A DNA stretch of 39,278 bases. It comes from JBBILU01 sp037444775 (GTDB lineage: Bacteria > Patescibacteriota > Gracilibacteria > BD1-5 > UBA6164). Below, piece after piece: positions 30,665-39,278 of this stretch (position 1 is the stretch's first letter; every line of letters starts with the position of its first letter). The translations under genes and the position numbers were made by a program. The stretch covers positions 1 through 39,278 of the forward strand of contig JBBILU010000010.1 of NCBI GenBank assembly GCA_037444775.1. Direction: 5' to 3'. The notes beneath the pieces are model-generated. The model ran no database searches. It was not told where the DNA came from and worked only from the letters and a program-made list of their open reading frames with translations.

Positions 30665-33040
30665 ATGAAAGTATCTTATAAAACTATAAAAAGATTTCTA
30701 GATTTAGGAAAAACAAGTGAAGATTTAGCAAAAGACTTAGTTATGCATACAGCTGAAGTTGAAGAAATTCATTCACAAAAAAAAGATTTTGAAAATATAG
30801 TTTATTGAAAAATTAAAAAACTAGATTCTCATCCAGATGCTGATAGTTTAAAAATTTGTATGGTTGATGTTTGAGAAAAAGAAGATGTACAAATAGTTTG
30901 CGGTGGAACAAATTTAAAAGTTTGACAAGCAGTAGCAGTTGCTAAAATATGAGCAAGTGTTTTTTGGCATTGAGATACTGAACTTACAGTTATGAAAAAA
31001 ACTTCTATTAGATGAGTTGAAAGTTTTGGTATGATTTGTGCTAGTGAAGAAATTTGATTAGATAAAGAATTCCCAGCTGAAACATCTAAAGAAATCCTTG
31101 ATTTCGGTAGTTTAGAAGTAAAAACTTGAACTAATTTAGCAGAAGTTTTAAACAAAGATGATGAATTTCTAGAAATTGATAACAAAGCTATAAATCACAG
31201 ACCAGATATGTTTAGTCATATTTGAATTATTAGAGAATTAGCAGTAATAAATTGAAAAAAATTTGATTATAAATACGAGAAAAAAGACTTTTCTCATTTA
31301 AAAAGCTTAGAAATAAAAAATGAAATTCCAGATTTAGTAAAAAGATATATAGGACTTGAAGTCTCTAATGTTTCAAATATAGAATCTCCTGATTATATAA
31401 AAGAAATTTTGAAATCTCAAAATATTGAAAGTAAATGAATTTTGATTGATGTTACAAATTATTCTCTTTATTTTTACGGACAACCAACTCACTGTTTTGA
31501 TGCTGATAAAATTTCTTGAAAGATAGTTATTAGAATGGCAAAAAATTGAGAAAAGTTTTTGGCTTTAAATGACAAAGAATATGAATTAACAAATGAAGAT
31601 ATTGTTATTTCTGATTCTGAAAAAGTTATAGCTTTGGGATGAGTTATAGGTTGAAAACTTTCAGCAGTAACAAACCAAACAAAAAATATAGTTATAGAAT
31701 GAGCACATTTTGAACAAGCTTTTGTTAGAAAAACTTGAAAAAGACATTGAGTTAGAACGGATTCTTTAAATGTTTTTGAAAAAGATTTGCTTCCAGAAAT
31801 GGCTCTTGCTTGAGTTTCATTAATAGTTAGTGAATTAGAAAAAGTTTTTTCTAATATGACTTTGGAAGCTTATAGTGATTTGTATGAAGACAAACAAGTT
31901 GAAAAAATAATAAAATATGATCTGAATTTTATAAAAAATCTTATTTGAAAAAATTATGAAGAAAAAGAAGTTTTAGAAATTTTAGAAAATTTATGAATTG
32001 AAAAAATTTGAGATAATTTAAAAATTCCTTTTTGGAGAAAAGATTTAGAATATAAAGCAGATATTGCTGAAGAAATAGCGAGAATAACTTGATATGATAA
32101 AGTTGAATCAACTCCTTCAAAAATCAATACTGGAGCAGTTATTCAAGATACAATTTATAGAATAAAAAATGACTCTAAAGAATTTTTCACAAGTATAGGT
32201 TTTTATGATATGTATAATTATTCTTTTGTTAATGAAGATTTAATGAAAGATTTAGCTTGAAATACAGATAATCTAGTTTCTTTAAAAAATCCACTAAGCT
32301 CTGAATTAAGTCATATGAAATGAGATTTAATTCCTAATTTAATGCTTTCTTTAAAAGAAAATATTAGAGATGAAAAAGATTTAAGATTATTTGAATTTGA
32401 AAAAGTTTTTAATTTGGGTAAAAAAAGTTCAGAAATTATAGAAAATTATGAGCTTTCTTGAGTTATTGTAAAAAACGAAAAAATTGTTTATTATGATATT
32501 CAAAATATTGTTTCAAATTTATTAAAAAAACTTTGATTAGATAATTTTTATTATGAAACTTGTGAAAACAAGTTAAGTTATGCACATTCTTGAAGAACTT
32601 CAAAAATTATTGCAAGATGAACTGAAATTTGATTTGTTTGAGAAATTCATCCTCAAATTGCTGAAAAATTTGATGTAAAAGAAAGAATCGGATTTTTCAA
32701 AATAAATGTTTCTGAGCTTGAAAAAGTTGTTTACAATACTGTTAAAGCAAGTGAAGTTTCTTCTTTTCAAATGAACAATTTTGATTTAAGTTTTGTTGTT
32801 GATAAAAATACTAAATGAAGAACTATAAAAACTTTAATAGAATGAGTAAATAAAAATTTAATAAAAAAAGTTGAATTATTTGATATTTTTGAAGACAAAG
32901 AAAAACTTTGAGATAAAAGAAGTCTTAGTTTCAAAATTTATATTCAATCTCTTGAATGAACACTTGATGATAATGTAAAAAATTCTTTAATTAATGAAAT
33001 TGTAGAAAAAGCTAAGAAAAAATGAGCTGAATTGAGATAA
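30665..33040 (+). CDS. pheT: phenylalanine-tRNA ligase beta subunit
   Basis: The 791-residue product is full length for bacterial PheT. It shows the N-terminal tRNA-binding EMAP-type region (GKIKKLDSHPDADSLKICMV, then VCGGTNLKVGQAVAVA), the B3/B4 editing domain (DVTNYSLYFYGQPTHCFDAD and VIALGGVIGG), the B5 domain, the aminoacylation-like core (NPLSSELSHMKGDLIPNLML) and the C-terminal anticodon-binding fold (MNNFDLSFVVDKNTKGRTIK). With PheS it forms the alpha2-beta2 synthetase; pheS is not in the window, so the pair is separated, unlike the usual pheST operon. TGA glycines occur throughout, including GAEL at the end. The carboxypeptidase gene follows 25 bp on. Confidence 0.96.
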
Positions 33041-33065
33041 AAATTATTTTTTAAATAAAAAAACT

Positions 33066-33887
33066 ATGAAAGGAAATTGGTTTATTTTGGGAATATGTTT
33101 GCTTTTTTCTTCTTGCAATTCTGTACAAACAGATTTATGAGAAGAGGTAAATATTTCAACTCAAACAACAAAAAAAATAGAGATGAATTCGACTTTAACT
33201 ATTACGAGCTCTGGAGTAAAAGAAAAAAATCCTAAAGAAAATTCTTGAAGTTTAGTTTCATCAGGTTCTTGAATTGTATCATCTCTTTCTTGAACTTTAA
33301 CAAATTTTTGAATTATAAATAATTTTGATTTTTTGAGTGATAATTCTATAACAAAATTTGTTAATAATAAAGTAAGTTTTAGTGATTTGAAATATATTCC
33401 AGAAAATCTAGTTAGTATAAAATCGGATTATATAACGGATTCTAAATGAAATTCCACTTTGAGAAAAGAAGCAAACGAAGCTTTACAAAAAATGTGAAAA
33501 GATTTTTATGAAACTTTTTGAGAAAAAATAATTGTAGTGAGTGCTTATAGAAGCTATAATTATCAAGTTTGAATAAAGTCTTGAGGTTGTGCTGACAATT
33601 TTTGTGCAAAAGCTGGATTTTCAGAACATCAATCTTGACTTGCTTTTGATTTATGGCAAACTACAAATAAAGAAACTTTTTTATCAAATAAAAAACTTGA
33701 AAAATACTTTGTTTGGTTAAATGAAAATGCTTATAAATATGGTTTTCACAATACTTACCAAAAATGAGTTGAAACTGATTGATATGAAGAAGAACCTTGG
33801 CATTGGAGATTTTTGTGAGTTGAGTTTGCAACAATTCTAAAAAAAAGCTGAAGAACTTTTGCTGAATATATTTGAGAAAAAAAATAG
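33066..33887 (+). CDS. D-alanyl-D-alanine carboxypeptidase-like lipoprotein (VanY family)
   Basis: The 273-residue product carries a lipoprotein signal (ILGICLLFSSC, Cys near 17), a Ser/Thr-rich linker to about residue 95, then a VanY/LdcB-type zinc peptidase. The motif chain is VVSAYRSYNYQ (about 158), SEHQSGLAFDLW (SxHxxGxAxD zinc site, about 186-197) and EEPWHWRFLG (the second His region, about 243-252). These enzymes remove the terminal D-Ala from peptidoglycan stem peptides or cleave L,D bonds. GCADNFCAKAG gives a cysteine pair that may be oxidised by the DsbA-like protein. The gene ends in TAG within a terminator. Confidence 0.88.
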
Positions 33888-33919
33888 AAACAAAAAATTT
33901 TTTGTTTCTATTTTTTTTC
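33881..33919. terminator. shared bidirectional terminator of the carboxypeptidase and TagA-like genes
   Basis: A 17-bp perfect palindrome (33881-33897 and 33898-33914) followed by T-runs. Both converging genes end in TAG codons inside it, at 33885-33887 (plus) and 33908-33910 (minus). Confidence 0.85.
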
Positions 33920-34720
33920 TCTTAAAACTTCCCAACTAAACACAAAAATTGCATTCCATAATCTGTTTAATCTTTTTATTTTTTGAGGTCAGGTAATAAG
34001 TCTATACAGCCATTCCAATCAAATATTTCTCCAGAATTTTGGAGCTCTTTTTTGCATTCAAACAAAATAATCAAAGCTAGAACCTATTCAAAGTCATAAT
34101 TTTATATTTGGACATTTTGACATTATTTCTAAAACAGATTCTTCTTGTCTTTTCATTCAAAGAGTTGAGAAGACTATTTTAGAATCAGAAAGTTTTATTT
34201 TGTTTATAATATAGTCTTTTTTACTTGGTTCGTAAATAAAATAATCAAACTTCAGTTCAGAAAAATTTTCTTTTAATTTTACCACAAATTTTTTTTGAGA
34301 AGCAACTTTTTTCAAATCTGTTGGATTATATAAATCTATGATAGTTATTTTTTCTCAATTTTTTTGGCTAAATTTTACTAAATCCAGAGTTAAATCACTT
34401 CAACAAATTCTTTCTCAAAATTTCTCATATAAATATTTTTTTCTAAAAAATAAGTTAAAAATATAATAAGGCATTTTTAGTAGATTTATAAAAAATCCTG
34501 ATGAATTATCAAGGATTTGGAATCAAATATAAATTCAAATTCAATCAATAGTTAAAAAATTGGCTTTTTCTATCAAAGTTTTGAATTCAAGATCTTTTTT
34601 AGTTTTCAAAAGAATCTCAGGATTTGGAGTAAAAACTATATTTTGTTTCTCAAATCTTGTAATTTCATTAAATAAAGTTTCATAACTTATTTTATCCAAG
34701 TTTATTCAAAAGATTTTCAT
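33908..34720 (-). CDS. WecG/TagA/CpsF family glycosyltransferase (GT26)
   Basis: The 270-residue product matches GT26: VFTPNPEILLKTKKDLEFKT, then ANFLTIDGIGIYIG (the Thr-x-Asp-Gly), the IIDLYNP strand, and the C-terminal GVGSSFDYFVGMQKRAPKFW ending GLEWLYRLITGPQKIKRL. TagA transfers ManNAc to a lipid-linked acceptor in wall teichoic acid; WecG and CpsF act in other surface glycans. The donor cannot be read here. It is 1 bp downstream of holB and likely translationally coupled. It ends in TAG. Confidence 0.88.
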
Positions 34721-34721
34721 T

Positions 34722-35420
34722 TTATTTTGTTAATTTTAATAAATATTTATCAATGATTCATTTAGGATTTACATTATTTTTTTCAATCAAATAAATATCT
34801 TTATCTATACTTTGTAATATTTCTGAAGAAAAAAGCAAGTTTTTTCTTGAATAAACTATCAAATTTAGTAGGAAGTTTATATACTCATTTTTTTCCAATT
34901 TAGAAGAGAAAAAATATGAAAAAATCTCAAAATTATTTTTTTTCACAAAATTATCAATCAAACTGATAAAAAACATGTTTTCTATTTCTTTTGTTTTGAA
35001 ACTAGTTTCTATTACTGTAACTCTTGACAAAATAGTTTCTAAAACGGAAGAATCTCAAACATTAGTCAAAAAAAATAAATTTCTTTTCATCGGTTCTTCG
35101 AAAATTTTTAAACAACTATTTGCTGTTTGCAAAGTCATTTTGGAAATATCTTCTATTATAAATATTTGTACTTTATAAGGTGTTATTAGTTTAGAAAAAG
35201 TTAGAAATTCTTTTATTTTTTCTATTTTTATGCTTTCTCAATTATTCTCAAGTTTAAAAATATTTACTTTAGGAACAGAAAAAAAATCTAGAATTTCATT
35301 TGCCAAAGCAAATACTTTGGAATTTAAAAGTTCTAAATTTTGTCCAGTAAACAAAATAGGAGAAATTTCTTCTCCATTTTGCAATTTTTCTATAATATTA
35401 TTCTTTATTTGCTCATTCAT
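34722..35420 (-). CDS. holB: DNA polymerase III delta' subunit-like
   Basis: The 232-residue product resembles the N-terminal half of clamp-loader delta'. It has ILFTGQNLELLNSKVFALAN in the P-loop position without a GK[S/T], as in non-hydrolysing delta', then VQIFIIEDISKMTLQTANSC, LKIFEEPMKRNLFFLTN and ETILSRVTVIE (the SRC/sensor-1-like region, here SRV). Typical delta' is 300-340 residues, so this is short and the C-terminal collar domain is reduced. The zinc-binding cysteine cluster seen in many relatives is absent. It overlaps the end of the preceding lipoprotein gene by 23 bp, and ATG at 35420 is preferred over TTG at 35426. Confidence 0.75.
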
Positions 35421-35754
35421 TGTCAAGCATTTTAAACAAATTATCTAATTCTCATTCAAAATCTTTTAAAACCTCTTCAGAAATTTTTTCATCTTCTGGT
35501 TTTTTAGTTTGATTATTTATTGTTTCTTCTGTAACTGTTCAAGTTTTCATAGAGTTATTTGTTCAAGTTGAAGTATTTTCTACAATAACTTCATCTAATA
35601 ATTCTCATGAATTTGTTTCTGTTTTGGAATTTGTTACTCCAGAATTAGTATTTTCTGAAATGATAGATCAAGGATTATTTATTTCATTTTCTTTCATTTC
35701 AAAACAAGAAGTCAAAACAAAAACTAAAGCAATAATAATTAAATATTTTTTCAT
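35398..35754 (-). CDS. small lipoprotein of unknown function
   Basis: The 118-residue product has a clear lipoprotein signal (MKKYLIIIALVFVLTSC, Cys at 17) and then a low-complexity Asn/Thr/Ser/Glu-rich mature chain with no fold I recognise. The tail GELDNLFKMLDNE runs into a TGA read as Gly and adds GANKE before TAA, overlapping the holB start by 23 bp. Under the standard code it would end at that TGA and the overlap would be 9 bp. It heads an operon with holB and the TagA-like gene. Confidence 0.62.
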
Positions 35755-35792
35755 AAAAAATTTTTAAAAAATAAAGTATCTTATTTATAAGT

Positions 35793-35820
35793 ATAATAAC
35801 TAATTGTATGAATTATGTAA
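35793..35820 (-). promoter_or_regulatory. promoter of the lipoprotein-holB-tagA-like operon
   Basis: Minus strand TTACAT (35815-35820), 16-bp spacer, TATTAT (35793-35798), about 39 bp before the ATG at 35754. Confidence 0.4.
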
Positions 35821-35821
35821 G

Positions 35822-35950
35822 AATAATTGTTACTATTCACCCTAAGTTTATCCCCTACCCCCCTAAAATAGGGGGAAAGCAAAAATATATTCTTTTTTCA
35901 TCCCCTATTTTAGGGGATTATAGGGGTAACGGTTGATAGTAACGAATATT
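35822..35950. repeat. 129-bp MITE-like element with terminal inverted repeats
   Basis: The ends 35822-35841 and 35931-35950 are inverted repeats matching at about 16 of 20 positions (core GTTACTAT / ATAGTAAC). Inside are two GC-rich palindromes, CCCCCTA-AAA-TAGGGGG (35859-35875) and CCCCTA-TTT-TAGGGG (35902-35916), then ATTATAGGGG. The GGGGATTATAGGGG at 35913-35926 recurs in the U32 gene. There is no coding frame. It fills the gap between the small lipoprotein promoter and the cyclic-nucleotide-binding gene, ending 4 bp before that gene's stop codon. Confidence 0.7.
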
Positions 35951-35953
35951 TTT

Positions 35954-36385
35954 TTAAGCATTACTCATTTTTCATTCTAACATTTTATTTTCATAAATTC
36001 TTTTTTCTATAATATTTTGAATTTTTATCATAATATCTGGATGTTTTTGAGTAAGTTCCTTAATTGAAAAAGATAAAATTATAATCAAAACACAATCTTC
36101 AACAGCTTTCGCAGTTGCAATTCTTTTTCAAGTTCAACCAAAAATTGCCATTTCTCATAAAATATCCTCAGCAACAATTTTTCACAACTTTACTTGTTTT
36201 CAACCTAAATTTTTATAAATTGAAATTTCTCATTCTTTCAAAAAATACACAGCATTAGCTTCGTCTCATTCATTAAACAAAATTTCTCATTTTGATAAAT
36301 GTCTTTCTTGACAGAACAAAGCAAAAGAACTCTTTTCTTCATAACTTAGTTCTTCAAGCATTCAAAGTCATTCTAAAATATTCAT
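35954..36385 (-). CDS. cyclic nucleotide-binding domain protein
   Basis: The 143-residue protein is essentially a single cNMP-binding beta-roll: HLSKGEILFNEGDEANAVYF, LKEGEISIYKN, then VAEDILGEMAIFGGTGKRIA (the phosphate-binding cassette, GE-x-A with TGKRIATA in place of the usual R-x-A-S/T), and a C-terminal helix LTQKHPDIMIKIQNIIEKR. It lacks a helix-turn-helix or kinase domain, so it would be a stand-alone sensor. It lies 20 bp after infB and is probably cotranscribed with it. Whether it binds cAMP, c-di-GMP or nothing cannot be told. Confidence 0.82.
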
Positions 36386-36405
36386 AATAAAAGATTAGAA
36401 AATAA

Positions 36406-39156
36406 TTATTTTTGAATTTCAATTTTGTATATTTCTAAATAATCTCAAACTTCTGGTTTAGTATTTCAAATAAACTTTATTCAACAATCAGTTGGTCATT
36501 CTAACATATTCATTTCTTCTACTCAGAATTTTAAAGATTCTATTTTTCAATCTCAAACTTTATTTTTATTTCTCAAAACTCTAATTTTAGCTCATTTTTC
36601 GATTCTATCTCATTCAGGAATAGAAAGTCAGATTATGATAAATTCTTTAGAAGCATAAAATTGTGCTAAAACTTTTCATCTTCACAATGTAACTTCAACT
36701 TCTTTTGGATCTAACATTCAAGTAACTATTTTTTCTATTCTTTCAGTAATATGATAAATTATATCACTTCCTATAAATTCTATTTTTGTATTTGATAAAA
36801 ATTGTTTAGCTGTAGCTACAACTCCTATTGAGAAAGCTATTAAAACAGCTTGGCTTCATTGACACATCAAAACATCAGATTCAGTAACATTTCAAACTCA
36901 AGAATGAATAACCAAAACATTTGTTTCTGGTGTTGATAATTTTAATAAAGCTGCTTTTAAAGCTTCAAGACTTCAATTTGTATCTGCTTTTAGAACTATT
37001 TTTAATTGTTTTAAACTTCAGCTTTTGATTCTTGACATCAAAACTTCTATTCAAGAAGTTTTTGCTCTTTTTTGAGAAGCAATAATTTGTCTATAATCAT
37101 CAGCTCTAGCTTTTGCCATTTGTGAATTTGGCATAATTTGAACTACATCTCATCATTCAACAACTTTATCAAGTCAAACAAGTAGAACTGGATCTCAAGG
37201 GAAAGCTTTTATTATTTTTCTTCAAGTAAAATCTTGCATTATTTTAATTTTTCAACTTGAATCTCTGCAAACAATATCTGCTCATTTTTCTATAGTTCAA
37301 GTATTTATCAAAATTGTAGCAACAGGTCAAAGATTTGGATCTAAATGGGATTCTATAACTGTAGCAACTCAATTCCTATTATAATTTGCTTTTAAATCTT
37401 TCATTTCTGAAACAAGTAAAATCATTTCAAGTAAATCATCAACTCAAAATCAAGTTTTTGCTGAAACTGGAACCAAAGGAGTATCTCATCCCCATTCTTC
37501 ACAAACAATTCAATGTTCTGATAATTGAGATTTAATTAATTCTGGATTTGCTCATTCTTTATCCATTTTGTTTATTGCAACAATAATTCCGATTCAAGCT
37601 TCACGAGCATGGTTTATACTTTCTATTGTTTGAGGTTTTACTCATTCATCAGCAGCAACTACAAGAATTGCAATATCTGTTGATTTTGCTCATCTAGCTC
37701 TCATAACTGTAAAAGCTTCGTGACCTGGAGTATCAAGAAAAGTTATTTTCTTTCAATTTTTTTCTACTTGATAAGCTCAAATACTTTGAGTTATTCAACC
37801 TGCTTCTCATGAAGCTACAGTTGTTTCTCTTATGTAGTCAAGTAAAGAAGTTTTACCGTGATCTACATGTCACATTATACTGATAATTGGAGGTCTTTCT
37901 TGTAATACAGATAAATCATCTTCAATCAAAAGAGAAGAAATATCTCATTCTAGCAAATCTTTTGCACTAATTCAAGAAGAGTTATCTTTTTGTAATTTTA
38001 CTCAAAAAACTTCAGCAACTATAGAACAAGAATCAAAATCTATTTTTGAATTTATATTTACAAGCATTCCGTTTTTCATAAACTCAGCTATAAGTTTTGA
38101 CATTGGAACACCGATTTTTTCAGATAATTCTTTTACACTCAAAATTTCGTTCACAACAACGATTTCTCATTCACGAGAAGTTAAATCTTGTCTAATATCT
38201 TCAACCTTTTTTTCTTCTTTTTTCTTATTTATTTTAACAGATCTACTAAAAATTACCTCTTTTTCTTCATAATCTTCATCAAATCAAATTTTTGACTTTT
38301 TAAATTTATCGTAAGGTTTTAATTTAGAATATTTGTTATTTTCGAATGAAGTTCATCATTTCTTTTTATCTTTAGAAAATTTACTTTTAGCAAATTTATC
38401 ATTTCAAAAAGATGTTTTATCTGAAAAAGATGAAGAAGAATCTTGTTTTTCATTTTTATCATGAAGTTTAGGATAATGATTTCCAGCATTTGGTTTTGAA
38501 AAGTTTTTGTCTTGAGTTGGTTTATTACTTGTTTTATTTGTACTTTTACCTAGACTATATGGTTCTCTTTTTTCTTGTTTAACAAAAGATGAACTTCATC
38601 CATTATTAGAAGTTTTTCATTTATTATCATAAGATTTTCCCAACTTTTTTCAAGCTTCTTTTTTGAAAGATGGTTTTACCACTGGTGGATTTTTACTTCT
38701 TTCTTCATCATTTGCCTCTTTTCAAAGTCTATATGTAGCCACATATGGAGTTATTGTTTTTTTCTCAGTATTTTTTTTGTTTAGAGTTAACTTTTTATTA
38801 TCTTCTCAAGATTTTTTCTCAATTTTATCCCCTTTTTTATGAAAAACTTTTTTAGTATCTGTCTTTTTTGTATCTTTTGGTTTGTTATCATCTTTTTTAT
38901 GAACAACAAAAACTTTCTTAGTTTTTACTTCTAGCAAAGAAATTTCTTGAACATTATGTTTAATATTTTTGATTTTCAATTTTTTATTTCAAGAATCATC
39001 GACTTTTGAATCTTCTTTTGTTTCAATATGTGAATAATAATCATCTTCTTTTATAATTTTTATCTTCTCATTTTTGCGAGTGTTCTCAACTTTTTTTTGA
39101 GTGTCATCAGTTTTATTCAAAACTTTAACTTTTTTAATAACTTTCTTTTCTACCAT
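36406..39156 (-). CDS. infB: translation initiation factor IF-2
   Basis: The 916-residue product has a long Lys/Asp/Ser-rich low-complexity N-terminus (1 to about 320), a short IF2_N-like helix bundle (SVKELSEKIGVPMSKLIAEF), and then the G domain from about 420 with GHVDHGKTS, FLDTPGHEAF and NKMDKEGANP, domain II, domain III and the C-terminal fMet-tRNA-binding domain (LGRGKVLAQFYASKE...). The glycine before HVDHG is encoded by TGA, a clear sign of code 25. IF-2 places fMet-tRNA on the 30S subunit. The N-terminus is long for the family and highly biased, typical of IF-2. A cNMP-binding gene follows. Confidence 0.96.
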
Positions 39157-39172
39157 TAATCTTAGACTTTAA

Positions 39173-39178
39173 ATTATA
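39173..39178 (-). promoter_or_regulatory. candidate -10 box of infB
   Basis: A TATAAT sequence on the minus strand about 17-22 bp before the infB ATG, without a good -35. An alternative, TTGACA at about 39265-39270 with ACTATT 17 bp downstream, lies further up near the window edge; either could serve. Confidence 0.35.
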
Positions 39179-39278
39179 CAATACAAATAATAAAACCAGT
39201 TTTTTTTAAAAAATTTATTTTCATGAAACTTTTTTCTCTCTAATAGTAAATTTTTTTCTCTATTTGTCAAAGAAATTT

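Noticed and set aside
1..39278. Gene decay, with most genes broken by TGA stops.
   Set aside because: The TGA codons fall on conserved glycines in many unrelated families and frames stay aligned, so it is codon reassignment, not decay.
1..39278. CRISPR array, transposase, prophage or rRNA genes.
   Set aside because: No regularly spaced direct repeats, no transposase or phage motifs and no rRNA sequence were found; repeats are small and palindromic.

Overview
The window is bacterial, very AT-rich and densely coded, and reads coherently only if TGA is translated as glycine (genetic code 25). TGA falls on invariant glycines again and again: the GyrA QxRGGRG box, the IF-2 GHVDHGKT loop, the ParA KGGVGKTT loop and the GatA GGSSSGS loop. 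All 29 gene models below end in TAA or TAG. This code is known from Absconditabacteria (SR1) and Gracilibacteria of the Candidate Phyla Radiation, so the source is most likely one of these. The choice between the two cannot be made here. Under the standard code almost every gene shatters into short pieces.

Layout. 1-2.4 kb: a stand-alone RsbW-like ATPase, rbfA-ftsQ on the minus strand, divergent rpsU. 2.4-2.66 kb: a promoter, a ~190-nt self-closing RNA fold and a terminator, probably a 6S-like RNA. 2.6-7.0 kb: a 1451-residue membrane protein resembling GT-C glycosyltransferases/YfhO. 7.2-9.75 kb: gyrA. 9.8-11.2 kb: a U32-family protein. 11.5-15.0 kb: a two-gene unit of a TPR membrane protein and a large secreted protein with a proline-rich linker, preceded by a duplicated promoter. 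15.4-17.9 kb: a lipoprotein and gatA. 18.1-20.4 kb: sufC-sufB. 20.7-22.0 kb: rsmH-ftsL. 22.1-25.4 kb: trmD, an MscS-like channel and an ATP-grasp enzyme. 25.6-28.5 kb: an orphan ParA and a PBP1C-like peptidoglycan synthase. 28.6-30.5 kb: a DsbA-like protein, tRNA-Arg(CCT) and a membrane-tethered helix-turn-helix protein. 30.7-33.9 kb: pheT and a D,D-carboxypeptidase lipoprotein. 33.9-35.8 kb: a lipoprotein, holB and a TagA/WecG glycosyltransferase. 35.9-39.2 kb: infB and a cyclic-nucleotide-binding protein.

The content is mostly core information processing (gyrA, infB, pheT, gatA, trmD, rbfA, rsmH, rpsU, holB) mixed with envelope functions (ftsQ, ftsL, PBP, carboxypeptidase, glycosyltransferases, lipoproteins, a disulfide oxidoreductase). 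Genes within operons are 1-20 bp apart or overlap, and several stop codons lie inside terminator hairpins. No CRISPR array, transposase gene, rRNA or phage gene was seen.

The most unusual items are a family of small palindromic GC-rich elements, one of which is an in-frame insert in sufC; a duplicated ~50-bp promoter block; a perfect palindrome in the sufC leader; and the secreted protein with a possible thrombospondin-type-1-like module.
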